A stretch of DNA of 64,000 bases, taken from contig NZ_JADHDX010000012.1 of NCBI RefSeq assembly GCF_016820585.1, positions 28,395 through 92,394 on the forward strand. Direction: 5' to 3'. Made by a program: the position numbers and the translations under genes. The DNA comes from Arthrobacter beigongshangensis. GTDB lineage: Bacteria; Bacillota; Bacilli; Bacillales_A; Planococcaceae. The notes under the pieces are model-generated. The model worked only from the letters and a program-made list of their open reading frames with translations. It was not told the origin of the DNA and ran no database searches. How positions within the stretch are numbered: the stretch's first letter is position 1; every line of letters starts with the position of its first letter. This document shows, in pieces, positions 35,480-46,445 of the stretch.

Positions 35480-36037
35480 TTAAACTTTCCCCCGATAAGC
35501 CCATGCTGTCACTGCAAAGGAAATCGCTTTGGCACATTGCTGTCGATAGGCTCTGTTCAGTAATAATGTGGCTTCCTGCCGATTCGTCATGAAGCCGCAT
35601 TCAACGAGTATGGCAGGCATACGGGTTTCGCGTAAAACAGCAAAGTTTTCCTTTTTCACGCCACGATCTGTTCGGTTGCAAGCTGATATGAGCGATGATT
35701 GAGCTAGTGACGCAAGTGCTACAGAACCCTTACTAGCAGCCGAATAGATGAAAGTCTCAATGCCATTTGCGTTATTCCAATTAGCTCCATAGGCATTAGC
35801 ATGGATGGAAATGAAGGCATCGACATTCATTTTGTTGGCATGATTTGTTCGTTCTAAAAGTGGAACGTCTCTCTTTTCATCATGTGCAAAGAAGACTGTC
35901 AGCCCTTCTTCAACAAGATACTGTTTAATGAGATTTGCAACAGCGTTGTTGAAGCTGAATTCGCGTAAGACCCCATCAGGCGACCGTTTTCCTGCCGTTT
36001 CTGGACCATGTCCAGCATCAATCATTATTTTCATCAT
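35480..36037 (-). CDS. N-acetylmuramoyl-L-alanine amidase (Amidase_3, CwlD-like)
   Basis: 185-residue Zn amidase domain with the four expected ligands and catalytic residues: His in MIDAGHGPE, Glu in LREFSFN, His in ISIHANA, and catalytic Glu in ILVECGFMTN. There is no signal peptide and no wall-binding domain in the frame as read. That differs from CwlD, which has an N-terminal signal anchor, so the product may be cytosolic, exported another way, or a phage-type lysin. The start at 36037 (ATGATG) has GGAGGAGAG upstream. It sits alone, divergent from hprK. Confidence 0.8.
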   Translation of the reverse strand: MMKIMIDAGHGPETAGKRSPDGVLREFSFNNAVANLIKQYLVEEGLTVFFAHDEKRDVPLLERTNHANKMNVDAFISIHANAYGANWNNANGIETFIYSAASKGSVALASLAQSSLISACNRTDRGVKKENFAVLRETRMPAILVECGFMTNRQEATLLLNRAYRQQCAKAISFAVTAWAYRGKV

Positions 36038-36174
36038 ATTCTCTCCTCCTCGTCCTTTATATAGAAAAAAAGAGGAGGAAAATGGACCGTTCTGGTGCAA
36101 AATTTTTTCATTTACAAAACGGCATGTTAAAATGGGGAATAGATGTTTGAAAAATAGAAAAAGGGGGCACTATT

Positions 36175-37125
36175 ATGTCTTTCGTGACAGTAAGAGATGT
36201 GCAGGAAGCATTATTTCTGGAATTAAGCGCTGGGGAATCTGGCCTTGATCAAACGATACATACGAGTGATATTTCAAGACCTGGCCTTGAGATGGCGGGT
36301 TATTTTAATTTTTATTTGTCGGAGCGTATCCAGCTACTTGGTAAAACGGAATTATCATTTTTTGAGAAATTAACGGATGCTGAACGACTAGATCGGATGC
36401 AAAGACTTTGTGCACCTAAGCCACCAGCTATTATTGTGGCACATGAAATGGAAATACCTGTAGAACTATTAGATGCAGCTGCTGAGAACGGTGTTCCTTT
36501 GTTATTTACAGATGTGCCGACGACTCGTTTTTCGGGCATGCTCACGAATTTCTTGGGAGGTAGACTTGCACCGATGACGGCACTTCATGGGGTGCTGGTC
36601 GATGTTTATGGAATTGGCGTCCTAATCACGGGCAAAAGTGGTGTTGGAAAAAGTGAGACAGCCCTTGAGCTTGTTAAAAGAGGACATCGACTTGTCGCAG
36701 ATGATCTTGTGGAGATTAGACAAGTTGCGAAGAATGTTCTCATTGGGAGTCCACCAAAGCTGCTAGAACATATGCTTGAAATCCGTGGTGTTGGAATCGT
36801 GGATATGATGACGTTGTTTGGTGCGAGTGCTATTAAAAGCGACAAGCGAATTTTGATAGTCATTGATTTAGAAATATGGGACCCAACTAAAATTTATGAT
36901 CGACTCGGAATTGATGAAGAGAAGTTGAAAATTATGGATTCAGAATTGACGAAGCTAACAGTTCCGGTACGACCAGGCCGAAATCTGTCCGTGATTATCG
37001 AAGTAGCCGCAATGGATTATCGGATGAAAAGGCTTGGCATTAATGCTGCAGAGGAATTCGCCAAAAAAGTGAATAGTGCCATTGTAGATAATCCGGCACA
37101 GCCTAACGAGGAAGGGACAGAATAA
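36175..37125 (+). CDS. hprK: HPr kinase/phosphorylase
   Basis: 316-residue sensor enzyme of carbon catabolite control, phosphorylating Ser46 of HPr and Crh. The P-loop GKSGVGKS is at 153-160, followed by [11 protein letters not shown] and the HprK signature [19 protein letters not shown], then [14 protein letters not shown]. Length fits (310 in B. subtilis). It is the first gene of hprK-lgt-yvoD-ppaX-yvoF, with 3-14 bp spacings or overlaps. A crh gene with Ser46 lies 9 kb downstream. Confidence 0.97.
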   Translation: MSFVTVRDVQEALFLELSAGESGLDQTIHTSDISRPGLEMAGYFNFYLSERIQLLGKTELSFFEKLTDAERLDRMQRLCAPKPPAIIVAHEMEIPVELLDAAAENGVPLLFTDVPTTRFSGMLTNFLGGRLAPMTALHGVLVDVYGIGVLITGKSGVGKSETALELVKRGHRLVADDLVEIRQVAKNVLIGSPPKLLEHMLEIRGVGIVDMMTLFGASAIKSDKRILIVIDLEIWDPTKIYDRLGIDEEKLKIMDSELTKLTVPVRPGRNLSVIIEVAAMDYRMKRLGINAAEEFAKKVNSAIVDNPAQPNEEGTE

Positions 37126-37128
37126 TTT

Positions 37129-37938
37129 ATGTTTGAATTACTAGCGATTAACCCAGTTGCCTTTTCTTTAGGCTCAATTGAAGTCAGATGGTATGGTATT
37201 TTAATAGCACTTGGTATCGTACTGGCATTTATTGTCGTTCAAAAAGAAATGGTCAAACGAGGGATGCATCCAGATTTTTTAACGGATCTACTTATCTGGG
37301 CAGTTCCCATTTCAATTATATCGGCACGTATCTATTACGTTATTTTTACATGGGATTATTATAAAGACCATCCAGGACAAATTATACAAATTTGGCAGGG
37401 CGGAATCGCCATTCATGGTGCGCTCATTGGTGCGTTTTTGACAGCATACATTTATACGAAACGTCGTGGGATTTCATTTTGGAAGACGGTAGATATTGCG
37501 GCGGCAGGACTGTTGATTGGTCAAATTATTGGTCGCTGGGGAAATTTCATGAATCAGGAAGCACATGGCGGTCCTGTTTCAGCTAAATTCCTTGAAACGA
37601 CAATTATTCCAGATTGGATTATGAATCAAATGACCATCGAGGGCGTCACTTATCATCCGACATTTCTCTACGAATCGATGTGGAATATAGTTGGACTAAT
37701 CATTATTTTGCTATTGCGTAAAGTGAGCTTGAAGCGCGGCGAAATGTTTTTGTTCTACCTTATTTGGTATTCAGCAGGGCGTTTCTTTATCGAAGGGATG
37801 CGCACGGATAGCTTATATGTGATTGGCGAGCTGAGAGCTGCACAACTCGTATCCGTTGTGACGATTATACTGGGAGTCGTTATTTTTATCGTCAGACGCT
37901 ATGTTCAAAAAGTTAAAGTGACGTATCAAGATAAATAA
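37129..37938 (+). CDS. lgt: Prolipoprotein diacylglyceryl transferase
   Basis: 269-residue integral membrane enzyme with seven hydrophobic segments that attaches diacylglycerol to the lipobox cysteine of prolipoproteins (for example PrsA of this window). The Lgt signature GRWGNFMNQEAHG lies near 140-152. The essential arginine and the QGGIAIHGALIGAF motif precede it, and RFFIEGMRTDS follows. It starts 3 bp after hprK. Confidence 0.97.
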   Translation: MFELLAINPVAFSLGSIEVRWYGILIALGIVLAFIVVQKEMVKRGMHPDFLTDLLIWAVPISIISARIYYVIFTWDYYKDHPGQIIQIWQGGIAIHGALIGAFLTAYIYTKRRGISFWKTVDIAAAGLLIGQIIGRWGNFMNQEAHGGPVSAKFLETTIIPDWIMNQMTIEGVTYHPTFLYESMWNIVGLIIILLLRKVSLKRGEMFLFYLIWYSAGRFFIEGMRTDSLYVIGELRAAQLVSVVTIILGVVIFIVRRYVQKVKVTYQDK

Positions 37939-37952
37939 AAGGGGTTAGGGAA

Positions 37953-38897
37953 ATGGGGACGCTTCAAAATGGCCTGAAAGCGGGGCTTCGGACAACGTGG
38001 ACGTTAGGGAAAATTATTTTTCCGATCACGATACTAGTCGTCATCTTGCAACATACACCAGTTTTGCCCTGGGTTATTCAGTTAATCGCACCGATTATGG
38101 GGCTATTCGGTTTAAGTGGGGAGGCTGCGATTCCGTTAGTACTCGGTAATGCCCTTAACTTGTATGCAGGAATCGCTGGTATTTTATCTCTAGAATTGAC
38201 GGTAAAGGAAGTATTTATTATCGCAATTATGCTATCGTTTTCGCATAATCTATTCATCGAAACGGGTGTTGCGCTGAAGGTTGGCGTGAAGCTGTGGATC
38301 GTACTCGTCGTGCGATTTGGGCTTGCCGCGCTGTCCGGAATAATGATTAATCTATTGTGGCAAGGCGGAGGAGAAACGGCGCAGTATGGGATGGCCCCGA
38401 AAGTGACAGCTGTGCCCGATGGCTGGTTAGAAATCGGCTTGCTAGGTGTCCAAAAAGCATCTTTTGGTGTGCTGCAACTGGCGCTTATCGTCATTCCATT
38501 AATGATTATCGTGCAATTTTTGAAAGATCGGAATTACTTGCAAAAATTTTCGGAGAAGTTGGCACCCTTTACAAAGGTCATTGGTGTACAACCAAATGCA
38601 TCCATGACGCTTGTGGCGGGCTTGGTCATTGGGCTTGCTTACGGTGCTGGTGTCATGATCCAGGCTGTCCAAGAGGATGGTGTCAGTAAGAAAGATGCGA
38701 CGTTGGCATTCATTTTCCTTGTAGCCTGTCACGCTGTTATTGAAGATACGCTAATATTTATGCCGTTAGGTATTCCTATTCTTCCATTGCTGCTTATCCG
38801 TGTTGTGACGGCATTTGTCTTGACCATCATTGTTGCATATGTTTGGAAACGGACTGAACTACAGAAAGAGAAAGAGGTGTCAGTTGCTGATGGCTAA
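37953..38897 (+). CDS. yvoD: YvoD-like nucleoside-recognition (Gate) domain membrane protein
   Basis: 314-residue membrane protein with eight or so hydrophobic segments and the nucleoside-recognition/Gate pattern (GLFGLSGEAAIPLVLGNALNLYAGI, MLSFSHNLFIETGVALKVG, LVACHAVIEDTLIFMPLG). YvoD of B. subtilis (310) lies in the same place between lgt and ppaX and has no defined substrate; related proteins include the spore maturation proteins SpmA and SpmB. It overlaps ppaX by 8 bp. Confidence 0.85.
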   Translation: MGTLQNGLKAGLRTTWTLGKIIFPITILVVILQHTPVLPWVIQLIAPIMGLFGLSGEAAIPLVLGNALNLYAGIAGILSLELTVKEVFIIAIMLSFSHNLFIETGVALKVGVKLWIVLVVRFGLAALSGIMINLLWQGGGETAQYGMAPKVTAVPDGWLEIGLLGVQKASFGVLQLALIVIPLMIIVQFLKDRNYLQKFSEKLAPFTKVIGVQPNASMTLVAGLVIGLAYGAGVMIQAVQEDGVSKKDATLAFIFLVACHAVIEDTLIFMPLGIPILPLLLIRVVTAFVLTIIVAYVWKRTELQKEKEVSVADG

Positions 38898-39543
38898 ACC
38901 CATTACGACATTATTATTTGATTTTGATGGAACATTAATGGATACGAATGAATTGATCATGCAGACGTTTGAGCATGTCCTTGGGAATCATTATCCGGGA
39001 AAATATAGTCGTGAGGATATTTTACCCTTTTTGGGGCCGACCCTGCATGAAACGTTCAGTTCGGTCGATTCGAATAGGACAGAGGAGCTCATTGCGGAAT
39101 ATAGAGCATGGAATAAAAAGATGCACGACGCGCTAACAAGTGAGTTTGATGGTGTCTCTGAAACGTTGAAGTTGCTGAGGGAAGCCGGTTTCAAAATGGC
39201 AGTTGTCTCGACGAAGAGGAATGATATGCTTTTCAAGGGACTTAACCTGCTTACAGTAGATCATGTTTTTGACGCTGTCATCGGCATGGATGATGTAACG
39301 AAAACGAAACCAGATCCGGAGCCGATTTTACTGGCTCTTGAACGACTGGGAGCTACTGCAGACGAAGCCCTCATGATCGGTGATAATTATCATGATATCG
39401 AGGGAGGTAAAAATGCAGGTGTCCGTACAGCGGGCGTGGCGTGGTCTGCGAAGGGGGAAGCGTTTTTACAAACATTCCAACCAGATTATATGCTACAGCA
39501 TATTACGGATTTATTGCGCATTGTAAAAGGTGAAGAGGTTTGA
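38890..39543 (+). CDS. ppaX: Pyrophosphatase PpaX (HAD family)
   Basis: 217-residue HAD hydrolase that removes the pyrophosphate formed when HprK/P dephosphorylates HPr(Ser-P). HAD motif I is FDFDGTLMDTN (nucleophile and acid aspartates), motif II VVSTKRN, motif III KPDPEP, and motif IV IGDNYHDIEGG. The ATG at 38890 lies in the last codons of yvoD; a longer frame has no site. Its place in the hprK operon supports the assignment. Confidence 0.92.
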   Translation: MAKPITTLLFDFDGTLMDTNELIMQTFEHVLGNHYPGKYSREDILPFLGPTLHETFSSVDSNRTEELIAEYRAWNKKMHDALTSEFDGVSETLKLLREAGFKMAVVSTKRNDMLFKGLNLLTVDHVFDAVIGMDDVTKTKPDPEPILLALERLGATADEALMIGDNYHDIEGGKNAGVRTAGVAWSAKGEAFLQTFQPDYMLQHITDLLRIVKGEEV

Positions 39544-40055
39544 GGCGTACTGAACGGCACCCGGCAAAAGGCGGAGCAAATTCACTTTGGCATATTTACA
39601 AAACAGTATCGTTTTTCAAGGTGGCAAAAAACTTTGCAGTGATTCAATTGTCTAGGTATACACCCTTTATTCCGGTGAAAAATTTTCTGTTTCGGACATT
39701 TTTAAAAATGGAAGTGGGACAAAAAACTTCATTTGCGCTCATGGTCATGCCAGATGTTATGTTTCCAGAGCGAATTAAAGTAGGAGATAACTCAATTATT
39801 GGTTTTAACACTACCATTCTTGCCCATGAATATTTGATCGATGAATATCGTATTGGCGATGTTGTAATTGGAAAAAATGTGTTGATTGGAGCGAATACGA
39901 CGATTCTTCCGGGTGTGGAAATTGGTGACGGGGCAATTATTTCTGCAGCATCTCTCGTTAACCGAGATATTCCACCAGGTGTCTTTGCGGGTGGAAATCC
40001 GGTAGCTATCATCTTTACGCAAGAACAGATGAGAGAGCGTCAGCAAAATAATTGA
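39540..40055 (+). CDS. yvoF: YvoF-like hexapeptide-repeat acyltransferase
   Basis: 171-residue left-handed beta-helix protein with hexapeptide repeats (IGDVVIGKNVLIGANTTILP and IGDGAIISAASLVN) of the trimeric LbH acetyltransferase type. The N-terminal GANSLWHIYKTVSFFKVAKNF and SFALMVMPDVMFPE are typical of YvoF. The substrate is unknown. The TTG start overlaps the ppaX stop by 4 bp. Confidence 0.87.
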   Translation: MRRTERHPAKGGANSLWHIYKTVSFFKVAKNFAVIQLSRYTPFIPVKNFLFRTFLKMEVGQKTSFALMVMPDVMFPERIKVGDNSIIGFNTTILAHEYLIDEYRIGDVVIGKNVLIGANTTILPGVEIGDGAIISAASLVNRDIPPGVFAGGNPVAIIFTQEQMRERQQNN

Positions 40056-40062
40056 AAACGAA

Positions 40063-40089
40063 TTGCGTTGGTGTAAGTTATGTTATAAT
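40063..40089 (+). promoter_or_regulatory. Candidate promoter of the TPR gene
   Basis: TGTTATAAT is an extended -10 (TGn plus TATAAT at 40084-40089), with TTGCGT 15 nt upstream. It lies between the yvoF stop and a terminator-like hairpin (40104-40137), so transcripts from it must pass that hairpin. Confidence 0.55.
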
Positions 40090-40103
40090 AGGCAACAATA
40101 CGG

Positions 40104-40137
40104 GAAGGAACGTATAGCGCGTTCCTTCTTATTTTTT
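40104..40137 (+). terminator. Terminator of the hprK operon or attenuator of the TPR gene
   Basis: GAAGGAACG and CGTTCCTTC form a 9-bp stem with a 7-nt loop, followed by TTATTTTTT. It could end the hprK-yvoF transcript. Because the best promoter for the next gene lies upstream of it and the start codon is only 14 nt downstream, it may also act as a leader attenuator. Confidence 0.7.
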
Positions 40138-40150
40138 CGGGGGAATATGA

Positions 40151-41674
40151 TTGGACAAACAACGTAAGATGCAGGATAAAAAAATTATTTCGTTCATTCC
40201 AGACGGTGAGTTTTATTATAATAAAGCACTTCAAGCGATGCAGCGTGACCGTTTTGATGATGCGCATAAATATTTGAAAAGGGCCACGGAATTGAGTCCG
40301 AATGATTCCGATATCCTCATGCAATATGGTGTGCTCGTCATGGAGGAGGGTCGTTTTGAAGAAGCTCATGAGATACTGATGACTGCACATACAATTGCCC
40401 CTCTTGAAGTGGAAATTATTTTCTATTTGGCGGAAGTGCATGCACATCTGGGGATGTTGCGTGATGCTAGAATGTATGCAGAAAAGTATATCGAGCTCAG
40501 CCCAGATGGTCCATTTGCAGATGAGTCGATGGAAATTATCGACTTTGCAGAACAGGAAGAACCCTTTTTTCAAGAAGATGAAATGCCTGATGGTGAAGTC
40601 TATTTTCTTCAGGAGAAAGCACGAAGTCTTATGGAATCAGGTAAGTTTAACGAAGCCGTAGAACTGCTGGAGTCGATTATTGTGGATTACCCAGAGTTTT
40701 GGGCAGCCTACAATAACCTGGCGTTAGCATATTTTTATGTAGGTAAGACCGAGCAGGCAAGTGTGCTGCTGCATGAAATTTTAAGTAAAAACAAAGGGAA
40801 TATACACGCACTCTGCAATCTTGCGGTCTTTTATTATTACGAAAAAAAAGAAGAGGAATTAGAGTCGCTTGTTGATTTGTTAGTGAAGATTAAGCCTTAT
40901 CAATTCGAGCATCGTTACAAGCTCGGGGCGACATTTGCACTGGTAGGTAGACATAAAGAGGCTTATGACTGGCTACGGAGCTTGCAGAAGCGTGGTTTTC
41001 AAGGAGATGCAGGCTATTATTTCTGGTTATCGCATTGTGCCTACTTTTCCGGCCATGAGGAAGTGGCAAGAGAAGCATATACAACATTAGTGGAAATGGA
41101 TCCAACGAAGGTTGGCTATGAGCCATGGAAGGATGTTCAATCAGATATTCAAGCCGATTCGCTTGAACAGGATCGGGAGTTTTTGTTGGACAAAATTCAA
41201 AACAGTTATAGAAGTGAGCGGATGTTTGGATTTTATTTGCTTGGTAAGTCAGGTCATAAACAAGAAATTATTTCACATCCTTCTTATATTGATATGGATA
41301 AATTAAGTAATTTGGAGCAGTTGTTCTTGGCGAGTGGAATCGATTATGAATTCATGCCGACAACGATTTTTGATAAATCGTTTTTAAGAGCACTTGAAAC
41401 GACGGATTTGCTTTATTCGAAATACCGACCGTTGGATAAACAAGCGACACATCTTTTTCAAATGTGGTTTACACTTTGTGAAACGGGGCTAAGCCGTTCT
41501 TATTTGTTCCGTAATCCATCTGCACTTGCAGCTGCAGCTGATTATATGTTCCAATCATCGCGTTATTCAGGCGTTACGAAAACGGCAATTGCACGCGAGT
41601 TTGGTATATCCGTTCCAACATTAACGAAGTATGTGGAGGAATTGATCGAATTTCTGCCACATTTTGATGCGTAA
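40151..41674 (+). CDS. yvcD: YvcD-like tetratricopeptide-repeat protein with C-terminal HTH
   Basis: 507-residue soluble protein. TPR units span about residues 18-130 (ALQAMQRDRFDDAHKYLKRATELSP and following) and 150-310 (NEAVELLESIIVDYPEFWAA, NNLALAYFYVGKTEQASVLL). The C-terminal ~60 residues contain a helix-turn-helix-like stretch (VTKTAIAREFGISVPTLTKY). B. subtilis YvcD (484) also lies directly before trxB. A protein-interaction or regulatory role is likely, but no partner is known. The TTG start has GGGGGAA upstream. Confidence 0.82.
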   Translation: MDKQRKMQDKKIISFIPDGEFYYNKALQAMQRDRFDDAHKYLKRATELSPNDSDILMQYGVLVMEEGRFEEAHEILMTAHTIAPLEVEIIFYLAEVHAHLGMLRDARMYAEKYIELSPDGPFADESMEIIDFAEQEEPFFQEDEMPDGEVYFLQEKARSLMESGKFNEAVELLESIIVDYPEFWAAYNNLALAYFYVGKTEQASVLLHEILSKNKGNIHALCNLAVFYYYEKKEEELESLVDLLVKIKPYQFEHRYKLGATFALVGRHKEAYDWLRSLQKRGFQGDAGYYFWLSHCAYFSGHEEVAREAYTTLVEMDPTKVGYEPWKDVQSDIQADSLEQDREFLLDKIQNSYRSERMFGFYLLGKSGHKQEIISHPSYIDMDKLSNLEQLFLASGIDYEFMPTTIFDKSFLRALETTDLLYSKYRPLDKQATHLFQMWFTLCETGLSRSYLFRNPSALAAAADYMFQSSRYSGVTKTAIAREFGISVPTLTKYVEELIEFLPHFDA

Positions 41675-41833
41675 TTGACTACTTGTGTCTAGCAAAGGGT
41701 TTCTGATGCTCCGAGGCTCACAGGATGCGGCGGACTTAGACTGCATTCCTTGTGTAAAGGCGCCATTCGCTTTTCATGCCAAGCAGAAAAGTTGAATGGT
41801 GTTAGCCAATCTTATACGATTTGGTAAGAGTTA

Positions 41834-42863
<1,030 letters not shown>

Positions 42864-42981
42864 TTGATCGATTTGGCATATTTTAACGTAACCTTAATAT
42901 GCTTGTAACAGGAATGCAACATCTTAGAGGTATACTAGTAGTATCAATTGACCCCCCTTTTGATATAGCTACTTACAAAAA

Positions 42982-43023
42982 AGGCCATCTACTAGAATAT
43001 CCTAGTGGGTGGCCTCCTTTTTC
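42982..43023 (+). terminator. Terminator of trxB
   Basis: AGGCCATCTACTAG pairs fully (with G-T pairs) with CTAGTGGGTGGCCT around a 6-nt loop, followed by CC and five T. Confidence 0.85.
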
Positions 43024-43087
43024 GTTTTGTTTATCTTCAATTCATTGTATACTAAATGCATGCGCTTAAAAAGGTGAGGATGGACAA

Positions 43088-43570
43088 ATGCAAAAAATCG
43101 CAAACTTAGTCGTTGTGAAAGACGGTCAAGTATTATTATTAAAAAAACCACGTCGCGATTGGTATGTAGCGCCCGGAGGAAAAATGGACCCTGGCGAGTC
43201 GGTGTATGAAGCGGCAGTGCGGGAGTTTTTAGAAGAAACGGGTACCGAAGCTGTTGAACCACATTTAAAGGGCGTTTACACAATGGTTATTATGGATGAT
43301 GCTGGACAGCGCGTTTTAGATGAGTGGATGCTCTATACATTTATGGCACGTGATCTAATTGGAATTCCATTTGAAACGACAACAGAAGGGGTGCTTGAAT
43401 GGCATCCTGTTGAAAGCTTACAAACCCTTCCAATGGCAGAAGGAGATCGAACAAATTTATTGTTTGCCGTCACGCAAAAGGGCATCCAGTATGGTACTTT
43501 TTTTTACACGGAAGACTTTAAATTGTTGAAGGAAGAAATTCAGCGATCAAAGGAAGGTGATGGACTATGA
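43088..43570 (+). CDS. yvcI: Nudix hydrolase YvcI
   Basis: 160-residue Nudix protein with the full Nudix box [23 protein letters not shown] (about 36-58; glycines, R-E-x-x-E-E and G conserved) and N-terminal [15 protein letters not shown]. subtilis YvcI is a nucleotide or RNA-cap-type pyrophosphohydrolase candidate; the substrate here is unknown. It begins the yvcI-rapZ-yvcK-whiA-crh cluster, and its stop overlaps rapZ by 4 bp. Confidence 0.92.
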   Translation: MQKIANLVVVKDGQVLLLKKPRRDWYVAPGGKMDPGESVYEAAVREFLEETGTEAVEPHLKGVYTMVIMDDAGQRVLDEWMLYTFMARDLIGIPFETTTEGVLEWHPVESLQTLPMAEGDRTNLLFAVTQKGIQYGTFFYTEDFKLLKEEIQRSKEGDGL

Positions 43571-44457
43571 CGGAAATAGAAACACCAAATAGCGATGTGG
43601 AAATTGTCATTATTACAGGCATGTCAGGTGCAGGTAAGACAGTAGCGATGCAAAGCTTTGAAGATCTTGGGTTTTATTGTATAGATAATTTGCCTCCTGA
43701 ATTATTAGTCATGTTCCTTGACCTTATGATGAAGTCGGAAAATCGTATGAGACGCATCGCGGCCGTTATGGATACGCGGGGCGGGGACCTTTTCGATTCG
43801 CTCATTGGTGCGCTCGATGATTTGCTTCGGATGGAAGGTGTGTCTTCTCGTATTTTATTCCTCGATGCAGATGATGAGACGCTCGTTCGGCGCTATAAAG
43901 AAACGAGACGCTCGCATCCTTTAGCGGAGGGGGGATTACCACTAGAGGGAATTCGCAAAGAACGCCTTTTGCTAACAGAATTGAAAGGTAGGGCTCGCTC
44001 TATTTATCAAACGTCGGGCTTGAAGCCAAGGGCATTGCGCGAAAAAATTATGGCCGAATTTTCTACAAAAGAAGGCGCTGGCTTTACTGTAAACTTCATT
44101 TCATTCGGCTTTAAGCATGGTATGCCGATAGATGCTGACGTCGTGTTCGATATACGCTTTCTACCGAATCCTTTTTATATTCAGGAGTTAAAGGTGCAGA
44201 CGGGACTTGATAAGGATGTGTACGACTATGTGCTGAAGTGGAGCGATACACAAATCCTCATTGAAAAGTTATCCGATTTGTTTAAGTTTTTAATTCCGCA
44301 GTATAAAAATGAAGGCAAATCACAAGTTGTCGTCGCATTCGGTTGTACGGGAGGGCAGCATCGCTCAGTCACGCTAGCCGAATTTTTCGGAGCGAGATTT
44401 AAGGATGAATACCGGACGCTCATAACGCATCGAGATATTGAAAAGAGAAAGGAATGA
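43567..44457 (+). CDS. rapZ: RNase adaptor/nucleotide-binding protein RapZ (YvcJ)
   Basis: 296-residue P-loop protein. Walker A GMSGAGKT lies near 17-24. The conserved RapZ stretches [54 protein letters not shown] and [10 protein letters not shown] are all present. In B. subtilis YvcJ binds GTP/ATP and affects competence; in E. coli RapZ controls GlmZ decay and cell-wall precursor synthesis. The gene follows yvcI by overlap and precedes yvcK. Confidence 0.94.
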   Translation: MTEIETPNSDVEIVIITGMSGAGKTVAMQSFEDLGFYCIDNLPPELLVMFLDLMMKSENRMRRIAAVMDTRGGDLFDSLIGALDDLLRMEGVSSRILFLDADDETLVRRYKETRRSHPLAEGGLPLEGIRKERLLLTELKGRARSIYQTSGLKPRALREKIMAEFSTKEGAGFTVNFISFGFKHGMPIDADVVFDIRFLPNPFYIQELKVQTGLDKDVYDYVLKWSDTQILIEKLSDLFKFLIPQYKNEGKSQVVVAFGCTGGQHRSVTLAEFFGARFKDEYRTLITHRDIEKRKE

Positions 44458-44461
44458 CATC

Positions 44462-45439
44462 ATGTCTCGATCCGGTAAATTGAAAAAAGTAGTTGCCTTC
44501 GGTGGCGGAACCGGATTGTCTACGTTATTGCGCGGTTTAAAAAGTCATCATATTGACTTGACGGCAGTTGTGTCTGTAGCGGATGATGGAGGAAGCTCGG
44601 GTAGACTTCTTGACGAATATGATATTCCCCCACCGGGTGATATCCGTCAGGTCATGGCAGCGCTTTCAGATGTTGAACCCCTTATTGAAAGGATGTTTCA
44701 ATACCGTTTTTCGTCTTCGGAGGATTTGAAAGGGCATTCACTAGGTAATTTAATGCTTGCTGCGATGACGGATATTACAGGTGATTTCGCACGTGCTATC
44801 GAGCAAATGAGTCGCGTGCTGAATATTAAAGGAAAAGTGTTACCGGCTGCCAATCAACGGATTACATTGCATGCTGAATTGGAAGATGGCACAATTGTAA
44901 CAGGAGAGTCTAAAATTCCGGTATATGGTCGGAAAATCCGCAAAGTGTATATGTCACCCCAAGAAGCTGAGCCACTTCCCGAAACGGTCGATACAATTAT
45001 GGGAGCGGACTTACTTGTTTTTGGTCCAGGTAGTTTGTACACAAGCATTTTACCGACAATACTCGTTCCAGCGATTCGTGAGGCTGTTCTAGCATGTAAG
45101 GCAAAAAAAATATATATTGGTAATTTAACAACACAAGCAGGAGAAACGTATCGTTATACGGCATCAGAGCATGTCCAGGCATTATATGATCACGCAGGTG
45201 AAGCATTCCTCGATGCGGTATTATTGAATGGTGCCGATATTGCAGCGCTGTTAGGCAAGAAGGAGCAAACGGAGCCACCGTGGTCTGTTATTAATGATTT
45301 GGAGAACATTCAACGACTTGTCCCTGATGTCATTGTGAAAAATATGGCATTGGTGAATGGCAAAAATGTGATGCATGATTCTGAAAAAGTTGCAAATTTG
45401 CTCATGGATTATATAGATAGTGCTATAAAAACGGATTAG
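44462..45439 (+). CDS. yvcK: Gluconeogenesis/morphogenesis factor YvcK
   Basis: 325-residue CofD-like protein with a UDP-sugar-binding fold. N-terminal VVAFGGGTGLSTLLRGLK, SVADDGGSSGRLLDEYDIPPPGD, HSLGNLMLAAM and FGPGSLYTSILP are hallmarks. YvcK is needed for growth and cell shape on gluconeogenic carbon sources in B. subtilis. The ATG at 44462 has AAAGGA upstream and fits the family N-terminus; an in-frame ATG 24 bp earlier lies inside rapZ. Confidence 0.94.
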   Translation: MSRSGKLKKVVAFGGGTGLSTLLRGLKSHHIDLTAVVSVADDGGSSGRLLDEYDIPPPGDIRQVMAALSDVEPLIERMFQYRFSSSEDLKGHSLGNLMLAAMTDITGDFARAIEQMSRVLNIKGKVLPAANQRITLHAELEDGTIVTGESKIPVYGRKIRKVYMSPQEAEPLPETVDTIMGADLLVFGPGSLYTSILPTILVPAIREAVLACKAKKIYIGNLTTQAGETYRYTASEHVQALYDHAGEAFLDAVLLNGADIAALLGKKEQTEPPWSVINDLENIQRLVPDVIVKNMALVNGKNVMHDSEKVANLLMDYIDSAIKTD

Positions 45440-45475
45440 ACGTGATCGTCGCCGGGAAAGGGGACTTGAAAAATC

Positions 45476-46420
45476 ATGTCTTTTGCTTCAGAGACAAAGA
45501 AAGAAATGACGCAGATTGAGGCAGATGATTGTTGTATAAAGGCGGAGGTTGCGGCTTTCATTAGAATGAATGGCGCACTGTCCTTTTCAAATAAACAACT
45601 AAGCCTAGATGTGCAAACTGAAAATGCTGCGATTGCAAGGCGTTTGTATTCAAATTTAAAACGCTTGTATCCCTATAAAGTAGAATTACTTGTTCGGAAA
45701 AAAATGCGTTTGAAAAAAAACAACGTATATATTTGTAGAATACGGGATGGTGCTAAGCCGCTTCTGGAAGATCTACTCATTTTAACGGGAACATTTCAAT
45801 TTAAAAATGAAATATCACCCGAAATCGTAAAAAAGAAATGCTGTCAGCGTGCTTATTTAAGAGGTGCTTTTCTTGCGGGTGGTTCGGTGAATAATCCCGA
45901 GACATCCTCTTATCATCTTGAAATCTTTTCGATTTACAAGGAACATAGCGAAGCGCTCGTAGAATTGATGAATAAATATCAGCTCAACGGTAAAACGATT
46001 GAGCGCAAAAAAGGTTATATTGCCTATTTGAAGGAAGCAGAGAAAATATCGGACTTTCTAAGCATCGTCGGCGCGCATGTCTCGTTGATGAAATTCGAGG
46101 ATGTACGGATTATCCGTGATATGCGCAACAGCGTAAACAGGCTTGTGAACTGTGAAACCGCAAATTTGAATAAAACAATTGGGGCTGCCCAGCGCCAGGT
46201 TGAAAACATAAAATTTATCGAGAGCACAATAGGATTAGGGCAATTGCCAGATAGATTACAAGAAATCGCGAGACTACGTGTGGACAATCAGGATATTACA
46301 TTAAAAGAACTTGGCGAATTGGTTTCAGGCGGGGCGGTAAGTAAGTCAGGCGTGAACCATCGTTTAAGAAAAATAGAGGAAATTGCAGAAAATCTCCGTA
46401 ACGGGGGCATTGGAAGCTGA
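45476..46420 (+). CDS. whiA: DNA-binding protein WhiA
   Basis: 314-residue protein combining a LAGLIDADG-homing-endonuclease-like N-terminal part (around [18 protein letters not shown]) with a C-terminal helix-turn-helix ([26 protein letters not shown], about 270-300). WhiA links cell division and chromosome segregation in B. subtilis and controls sporulation in actinomycetes. It is in the conserved yvcI-rapZ-yvcK-whiA-crh order. Confidence 0.95.
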   Translation: MSFASETKKEMTQIEADDCCIKAEVAAFIRMNGALSFSNKQLSLDVQTENAAIARRLYSNLKRLYPYKVELLVRKKMRLKKNNVYICRIRDGAKPLLEDLLILTGTFQFKNEISPEIVKKKCCQRAYLRGAFLAGGSVNNPETSSYHLEIFSIYKEHSEALVELMNKYQLNGKTIERKKGYIAYLKEAEKISDFLSIVGAHVSLMKFEDVRIIRDMRNSVNRLVNCETANLNKTIGAAQRQVENIKFIESTIGLGQLPDRLQEIARLRVDNQDITLKELGELVSGGAVSKSGVNHRLRKIEEIAENLRNGGIGS

Positions 46421-46445
46421 CAAATAGATAGGAGTTGGGGAATAC

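Noticed and set aside
41675..41833. A T-box or other known riboswitch before trxB
   Set aside because: No T-box consensus (AGGGTGGNACCGCG) or other known aptamer core is visible; the stretch is better explained as R1-type repeat debris.
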